NCBI GenBank assembly: GCA_009702645.1
Contig: WLHO01000041.1
Location: 1-6,252, forward strand
DNA length: 6,252 nucleotides
Direction: 5' to 3'
From: Actinomycetota bacterium
GTDB taxonomy: Bacteria; Actinomycetota; Actinomycetes; Actinomycetales; Microbacteriaceae
Shown: piece after piece, positions 5,123-6,252 of the stretch
Layout of the letters: the number at the start of each line of letters is the position of its first letter
Numbering within the stretch: position 1 is the first letter of the stretch
The notes under the pieces: model-generated
Seen by the model: the letters and a program-made list of their open reading frames with translations, nothing else
Told to the model about the DNA's origin: nothing
Database searches by the model: none
Program-made: the position numbers and the translations under genes

Positions 5123-6252
5123 TTACTTGACAGAGTTTGCAGTAAATGTAATTGGAAGAACGGTAGGGCCCGTGTTTCCGCTATCAGGCAGATAGGCAGC
5201 TCCTGGAGCAATCCTCATGTTCGGAAGCCTTCTAGATAAGGCTTTGAAGGCTTCTTTCATATCAAGTCTTGCCACGTAGTGTCCGATGCAGTGGTGCATT
5301 CCACCACCGAAGCCGAAGTGAGGGGCGCGGTCTGCGGTGATGTCGAACCCGATGTTTTCAAACTTTCTAGGATCGCTTCCAGCTGGGATGGTCAGCAAGT
5401 GAATTGTGGTTCCTTGCTTGATGGTCAATTCCTTGTACTCAACATCAACCGATGCTTCGCGAGAGACCCAAGTAATTGTTGGATTTACTCGCATCACTTC
5501 TTCGACAGCGGCTCTGGCTAGATCTGGTGTCTTTCCTAACAATTCCCACTGATCGGGGTGGTTGGAGAAGGTCTGCATGCCTAGGCCAATTTGATTGCGA
5601 GTGGTATCAAAGCCCGCGAAAATTAGAAGTGAAATAAGGGAAAGTAGCTCGTCTTCAGTTATTTTCTGACCTTCGTAATCTGCTTTGACGAGCGTTCCTA
5701 CGAAGTCGTCTCTATCGCTACCCTCACGACCATCAATCAAATCTTTAGCTAGTTCAAGGATTCCAAGCAGACCTTCCTCGATCATTGGAAGATCTTCTTT
5801 GATGGTGACACTAAACACATATCCAAGCTTGGTAGCCAAATCCGCCACCTTTGGCCAAAGCTGCTCTTCTAATCCAAGTAGGCCAGTGATTACTCGTGCT
5901 GAAAATGGCTCAGCAAACTCACTCATAAATTCACATTCGCCGCGTGCTTGGAAGTTATCGATTAGCTCATTGGCAAGAGATTCAAAGAATGGAGCCAGCG
6001 GTTCAATAGTTCTTGGTGAGAAGGCAGGTCCTGATAACCGGCGCAACCTCAGGTGGTCATCACCCTCAACGCTGAGCAGCATTGATTTCCACCAGGAGGC
6101 CAGAGGACCTTCAGTTATTCCATAGTGCGATGGCCACTTTCGAGTGCCCTGGTAAAGCCGCTTGTCTTTCAGTAAAGCGCTGGCGTCTTCATACCGAAGC
6201 ACTGCAATACCGAATGGGGTTGTTGCATACCAATTGTCTTCTCTGGCATTCA
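5123..6252 (-). CDS. Cytochrome P450 (5' end outside the window)
   Basis: The frame is open to the right edge; a GTG at 6202 is internal, since the codons before it (NAREDNWYATTPFGIA) are typical P450 N-terminal sequence. About 375 residues are visible, and roughly 20-40 are missing against the usual 400 or so. All P450 signatures are present. GDDHLRLRR is the helix C segment, whose His and Arg contact the heme propionates. AGFDTT in helix I activates oxygen, and EEVMR carries the helix K ExxR pair. The heme loop FGFGGGMHHCIG has its Cys ligand at 5288-5290. There is no membrane anchor in the visible part, and the type is that of soluble bacterial P450s fed by separate ferredoxin and reductase, none of which is encoded here. 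It inserts one oxygen atom into an organic substrate; which one cannot be told. It ends in TAA, convergent with the amidotransferase gene. Confidence 0.96.
   Translation of the reverse strand, partial: NAREDNWYATTPFGIAVLRYEDASALLKDKRLYQGTRKWPSHYGITEGPLASWWKSMLLSVEGDDHLRLRRLSGPAFSPRTIEPLAPFFESLANELIDNFQARGECEFMSEFAEPFSARVITGLLGLEEQLWPKVADLATKLGYVFSVTIKEDLPMIEEGLLGILELAKDLIDGREGSDRDDFVGTLVKADYEGQKITEDELLSLISLLIFAGFDTTRNQIGLGMQTFSNHPDQWELLGKTPDLARAAVEEVMRVNPTITWVSREASVDVEYKELTIKQGTTIHLLTIPAGSDPRKFENIGFDITADRAPHFGFGGGMHHCIGHYVARLDMKEAFKALSRRLPNMRIAPGAAYLPDSGNTGPTVLPITFTANSVK

Noticed and set aside
5685..6125. 146-residue Ser/Pro-rich open frame on the + strand inside the P450 gene
   Set aside because: The composition is that of an antisense shadow, and the P450 frame is complete through this span.

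Overview
The window reads as chromosomal DNA from a bacterium of moderate GC content (about half, judged by eye), with dense coding and short intergenic gaps. Several points fit an actinobacterium of the small-genome, mid-GC kind found in fresh water (Microbacteriaceae-like): a CASTOR/POLLUX-type channel protein, a lipoprotein with an Excalibur-like Ca-binding loop, an HSL-family esterase, a soluble class I cytochrome P450, and TTG use as a start. This placement is inference; no rRNA or other phylogenetic marker is present.

Layout, left to right. (1) 1-1242 (+): C-terminal part of a CASTOR/POLLUX-like ion channel, whose membrane part lies off the left edge. (2) 1360-2709 (+): a lipoprotein with an Excalibur-like DxDxDG/Cys segment followed by a gluzincin-type zinc peptidase domain (HEVTH plus a downstream glutamate). 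(3) 2840-3769 (+): an HSL-family alpha/beta hydrolase, preceded by an imperfect 15-bp hairpin in its leader. (4) 3790-4158 (-): a small secreted protein of no recognised family, convergent with the esterase. (5) 4312-5043 (+): a stand-alone class I glutamine amidotransferase, divergent from (4). (6) 5123-6252 (-): a cytochrome P450 running off the right edge, convergent with (5).

Gene orientation changes repeatedly (+ + + - + -), so most genes are probably separate transcription units. Nothing in the window ties them into one pathway. The esterase, amidotransferase and P450 could each act in catabolism or secondary metabolism, but no redox partner, transporter or regulator is present to support a shared role. 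No mobile element, CRISPR array, tRNA or rRNA was seen. The most distinctive items are the Excalibur-like/peptidase lipoprotein, the orphan secreted protein, and inverted repeats in three of the intergenic regions. I found no clear evidence of a new multi-gene system.
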